Shown here piece by piece: positions 61,841 through 64,000 of a DNA stretch of 64,000 nucleotides. Every line of letters begins with the position of its first letter. Position 1 is the first letter of the stretch. The notes under the pieces were generated by a model, which had not been told where the DNA came from, made no database searches, and saw only the letters and a list, made by a program, of their open reading frames with translations. The position numbers and the translations under genes were made by a program. Source of the stretch: Kiritimatiellales bacterium (GTDB taxonomy: Bacteria; Verrucomicrobiota; Kiritimatiellia; Kiritimatiellales; Pontiellaceae); NCBI GenBank assembly GCA_003246265.1, contig QKAU01000006.1, positions 124,001 through 188,000 of the forward strand, given 5' to 3'.

Positions 61841-62565
61841 TCAGACGGCCGCCAGCACCGCGCAAAAATCGCCGCGGACCAGCAGTTGCGCCTCGGCGTC
61901 CAGCGGGGTGGGATCGCGGTTTACGACGACGAGGCGCGCGTTCCACGCACGATGGCCCGGCAAGGCGGCGGCCGGATAGACGGCGAGGGACGTGCCCAGC
62001 ACCAGCACCAAATCGGCCTCGCCCATGGCGCGCACCGCGGCGCTCCACTGCTCCTCGGGGAGCATCTCGCCGAAGAAGGTGATGTCCGGCTTGTAGATCC
62101 CCCCGCAGGTGAAGCGGGGGATCGCGCCCTCCAGGATCGCCGGATAGAGCGCCTCCGTCGCCACCTGTCCGCCGCGCACGACAGGTAGCTGCTGTGGATG
62201 AAATCGCCGTGAATGGTGTAGACCGGCGAGGAGCCGGCGCGCTGGTGGTAGTCGTCGACATTCTGGGTCACGACGGCCACCTCCCGGTCCGGCCGCCGCC
62301 AAGCCGCAAGGGCGCGGTGCGCGGCGTTGGATTGCGCGGCGCGCACCTGGGGATGGAAGGTCCGCGCGAAGCCGTAGAAGATGGCAGGATCCCGCCGAAA
62401 GGCGTCGAGATCGAAGACGTTGACGTTCCGTTCGTCGGAATAGATGCCGCTGGCCGAACGGAAGTCGGGAATGCCCGAAACGGTCGACATGCCCGCCCCC
62501 GTCAGGGCCACGATCCGTTTCGCCGCGCCTACCCACGCCGCCAACTGTTCGAGCGGCGCTTCCAT
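61841..62565 (-). pseudogene. Sir2-family NAD-dependent deacylase, broken by a one-base frameshift
   Basis: Two frames together give a complete sirtuin of about 241 residues. The first part starts at ATG 62565 and has ALTGAGMSTVSGIPDFRS (NAD site), TQNVDDYHQRAGS and YTIHGDF with the catalytic His. Near 62170-62178 the frame changes, and the second part continues with EGAIPRFTCGGIYKPDITFF, GEMLP, VLVLGTSLAVYPAAALP and VNRDPTPLD to a stop at 61841. Adding one C after the TGC codon at 62176-62178 joins the two halves. The total of 725 bases is one short of a whole number of codons. It is either a real mutation or a sequencing error. Only two of the four usual zinc cysteines are visible. Confidence 0.85.
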
Positions 62566-62653
62566 GCCGTATCGAATACACGTTCCTCCCCGGAAGGACA
62601 ATGTGGTTCTACCTTCCGCCGATTCCGGACGGCCTGCTCCGCCGGACGGCAGC

Positions 62654-62682
62654 AAAAAAAAGCCCCGGCTGCCGCCGGGGCT
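62654..62682 (-). terminator. Intrinsic terminator after the ribonucleotide reductase
   Basis: Read leftwards, AGCCCCGGC (62682-62674) pairs with GCCGGGGCT (62669-62661), followed by a run of eight T. Confidence 0.92.
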
Positions 62683-62705
62683 TTCCACGTCTTGCCGCGC
62701 TGCGG

Positions 62706-64000
62706 CTAGACGAGTTCGCAGGCACCCCCTGCACAGGCGATTTCGCCCTGCAGGTTGGTGGCATCCTCCACCTCGCGCATCTGGGTGTAGTCGACCGGGC
62801 GGAACTTGGCGATCAGCTCGTTCCAGCGGGTCTCGTCGAGCGCGGTCACGACCTCTTCGTGCGGGGCCTGGGGATAGGCCTTGTCGCCGGAGGCGGCCAG
62901 CATGCTGATGCCGGTGAAGTCGGCGCGGTTTTCCCAGATGTATTCGGCCACGGCGTCCCACTCGTCGTCGCGCACGGTGAGCGTATTGGAGACGTTGTGG
63001 TTCAGGCCGGGGTTGGATTCCGGCCGCGCGGTGCCGGGCACGACCCAGTTCTGCTGGGTGGAGTGGACATGCTTGAGCAGCTCGATGGCCGACATCTCGC
63101 TGCGCAGGATCGCCTCCTCGGGCGCCTCGATGCAGAAGGTAATGACGTCGTCGGTCTTGTTGGCGCTCCAGACCGACTCCTCGCACATGTGCGGGTTGTA
63201 GGCGTTGAAGAAGCGGTAGACCGGATCGGTCTTGTTCGCCTGCACGCGGCGGAAGTAGCGGCGGGCATGGCGCGGATGGATGCCCGAGGCCGTGCCGAGC
63301 AGCAGCGAGGTCGAGCCGGCGGGCTTGACGCAGGTGATGCGGGCGGCGGGCTCGGTGCCGATCTTGAGGGAGATCTCGCGGTTCACCTCGATGGCGTACT
63401 TGGCCATCTTCTGCTGCATGATCGGGTCGAGCGTGTAGGCGGGCGAGTCCATCATCCCGGTGATGGAGACGCCGAGCAGCGCCTCGCGGCGGCAGAGCTT
63501 CTCGGTGACTTCGCCAAGGTACGGGAATTCGGTGAAGCCCGCCTGGCAGGTGCCGATGATGGTGGCCGCGCGCACCGCCTTGCGGAAATCCTCTTCGGAA
63601 TGGATCTTGGCGCCGTTGATCTCGGTGAGGTTGCAGAACTGCCAGCCGGACTCGATGGTGACGTTGCCCTGCTTATCCTTCACTTCCAAGTGCGGGTTCA
63701 GGCCGATCTCGCAACAGGGGTTGCAGCCGTGCGAAAGGGAGTTGGAGAAGTAAAAGCCGGGTTCGCCCCACTCCTTCTGCTTGGCGAAGATGCGGAGGAA
63801 CTGGGCCTTGCTGGTCTCGTTGCGGATCAGCTTGACCGAGTTGTTGGAACGGCCGCGCTGCGGGTTTTCCTGGAACCAGTTGCCGCGCTTGGCGTTCATC
63901 ATCTCGCCGTCGTCCGGCGAAAAGAGGCAGATCGTCGCGCTGCGGCGCACCCCGCCGGCGATCACCGCGTCGGCCGCATGCATCATGAGGTCGTAGCACT
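62706..64000 (-). CDS. Class II (adenosylcobalamin-dependent) ribonucleotide reductase, 5' end beyond window
   Basis: Reduces ribonucleotides to deoxyribonucleotides using B12 to make the thiyl radical, independent of oxygen. The visible C-terminal part of about 430 residues covers much of the ten-stranded barrel. GGVRRSATICLFSPDDGEMM starts it; HGCNPCCEIGLNPH holds the radical-site cysteine region (NPCxE); GVSITGMMDSPAYTLD and CVKPAGSTSLLLGTASGIHP follow. The tail CAGGACELV has the redox cysteine pair. No NrdB-type subunit gene is adjacent. The monomeric RTPR type is likely from CC-type NPCCE and the compact tail, but the N-terminus is not visible. Confidence 0.9.
   Translation of the reverse strand, partial: CYDLMMHAADAVIAGGVRRSATICLFSPDDGEMMNAKRGNWFQENPQRGRSNNSVKLIRNETSKAQFLRIFAKQKEWGEPGFYFSNSLSHGCNPCCEIGLNPHLEVKDKQGNVTIESGWQFCNLTEINGAKIHSEEDFRKAVRAATIIGTCQAGFTEFPYLGEVTEKLCRREALLGVSITGMMDSPAYTLDPIMQQKMAKYAIEVNREISLKIGTEPAARITCVKPAGSTSLLLGTASGIHPRHARRYFRRVQANKTDPVYRFFNAYNPHMCEESVWSANKTDDVITFCIEAPEEAILRSEMSAIELLKHVHSTQQNWVVPGTARPESNPGLNHNVSNTLTVRDDEWDAVAEYIWENRADFTGISMLAASGDKAYPQAPHEEVVTALDETRWNELIAKFRPVDYTQMREVEDATNLQGEIACAGGACELV

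Overview
The window is a high-GC chromosomal segment, densely packed with genes on both strands. It carries no insertion sequences, phage genes or CRISPR arrays. The gene set suggests an anaerobic, polysaccharide-degrading bacterium of the Planctomycetes-Verrucomicrobia-Chlamydiae group, most likely Kiritimatiellota (Pontiella-like). This is inferred from gene content, not from a phylogeny. The anaerobic markers are pyruvate:ferredoxin oxidoreductase, a B12-dependent class II ribonucleotide reductase, the radical-SAM thiamine enzyme ThiH and the Feo ferrous-iron system. The PVC-like markers are a DUF1549/DUF1501/PPC-domain trio and an SHD1-like tail on a secreted glycosidase.

Layout. 1-6.9 kb: metK (cut by the left edge) with a 5S rRNA-like remnant in its leader, a HAD hydrolase, larB, a GHL10-type glycosidase, then pyrH, frr and separate coaC and coaB genes. 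6.9-16.3 kb: a glycan-degradation locus holding two paralogous five-bladed-propeller glycosidases around a GH94 phosphorylase, then a GH2, a secreted GH16 with an SHD1-like tail, and a GH29. The set would suit an agar- or porphyran-type galactan. No transporter, sulfatase or regulator lies beside it. 16.7-22.8 kb: a LOG-like protein, clpB, a CaCA exchanger, tRNA-Gly, ilvC and two identical tRNA-Glu genes. 22.9-25.2 kb: a TPP riboswitch with a readable terminator/antiterminator, then thiS-thiG-thiH. 25.2-29.3 kb: an iron locus (small protein, LbtU-like porin, feoA, feoB, feoC-like). 29.4-34.6 kb: nifJ and a six-repeat PEGA lipoprotein. 34.8-38.6 kb: phoH-pgpH-ybeY. 38.6-43.9 kb: the DUF1549/DUF1501/PPC trio.

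44.0-51.7 kb is the least explained part. It has a 54-aa protein missed by length cut-offs, a four- to five-segment membrane protein, a 230-aa protein sharing a short N-terminal module with the 54-aa protein, an exported beta-rich protein with a C-terminal membrane tail, and a 1396-aa membrane protein. The last has PAS domains, a coiled coil of about 650 residues, and a histidine-kinase-like C-terminus lacking the H-box histidine and normal ATP-binding motifs. This is the best candidate here for an undescribed system.

51.8-64 kb: a GH18 with a DUF2892 protein, purD-purE, a Gld-like ABC exporter with a DUF4340 partner, three tandem small heat-shock proteins, a SelW-like redox protein, a Sir2 deacetylase broken by a one-base frameshift, and a class II ribonucleotide reductase cut by the right edge. 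Assignments come from reading motifs by eye; no database search was run.
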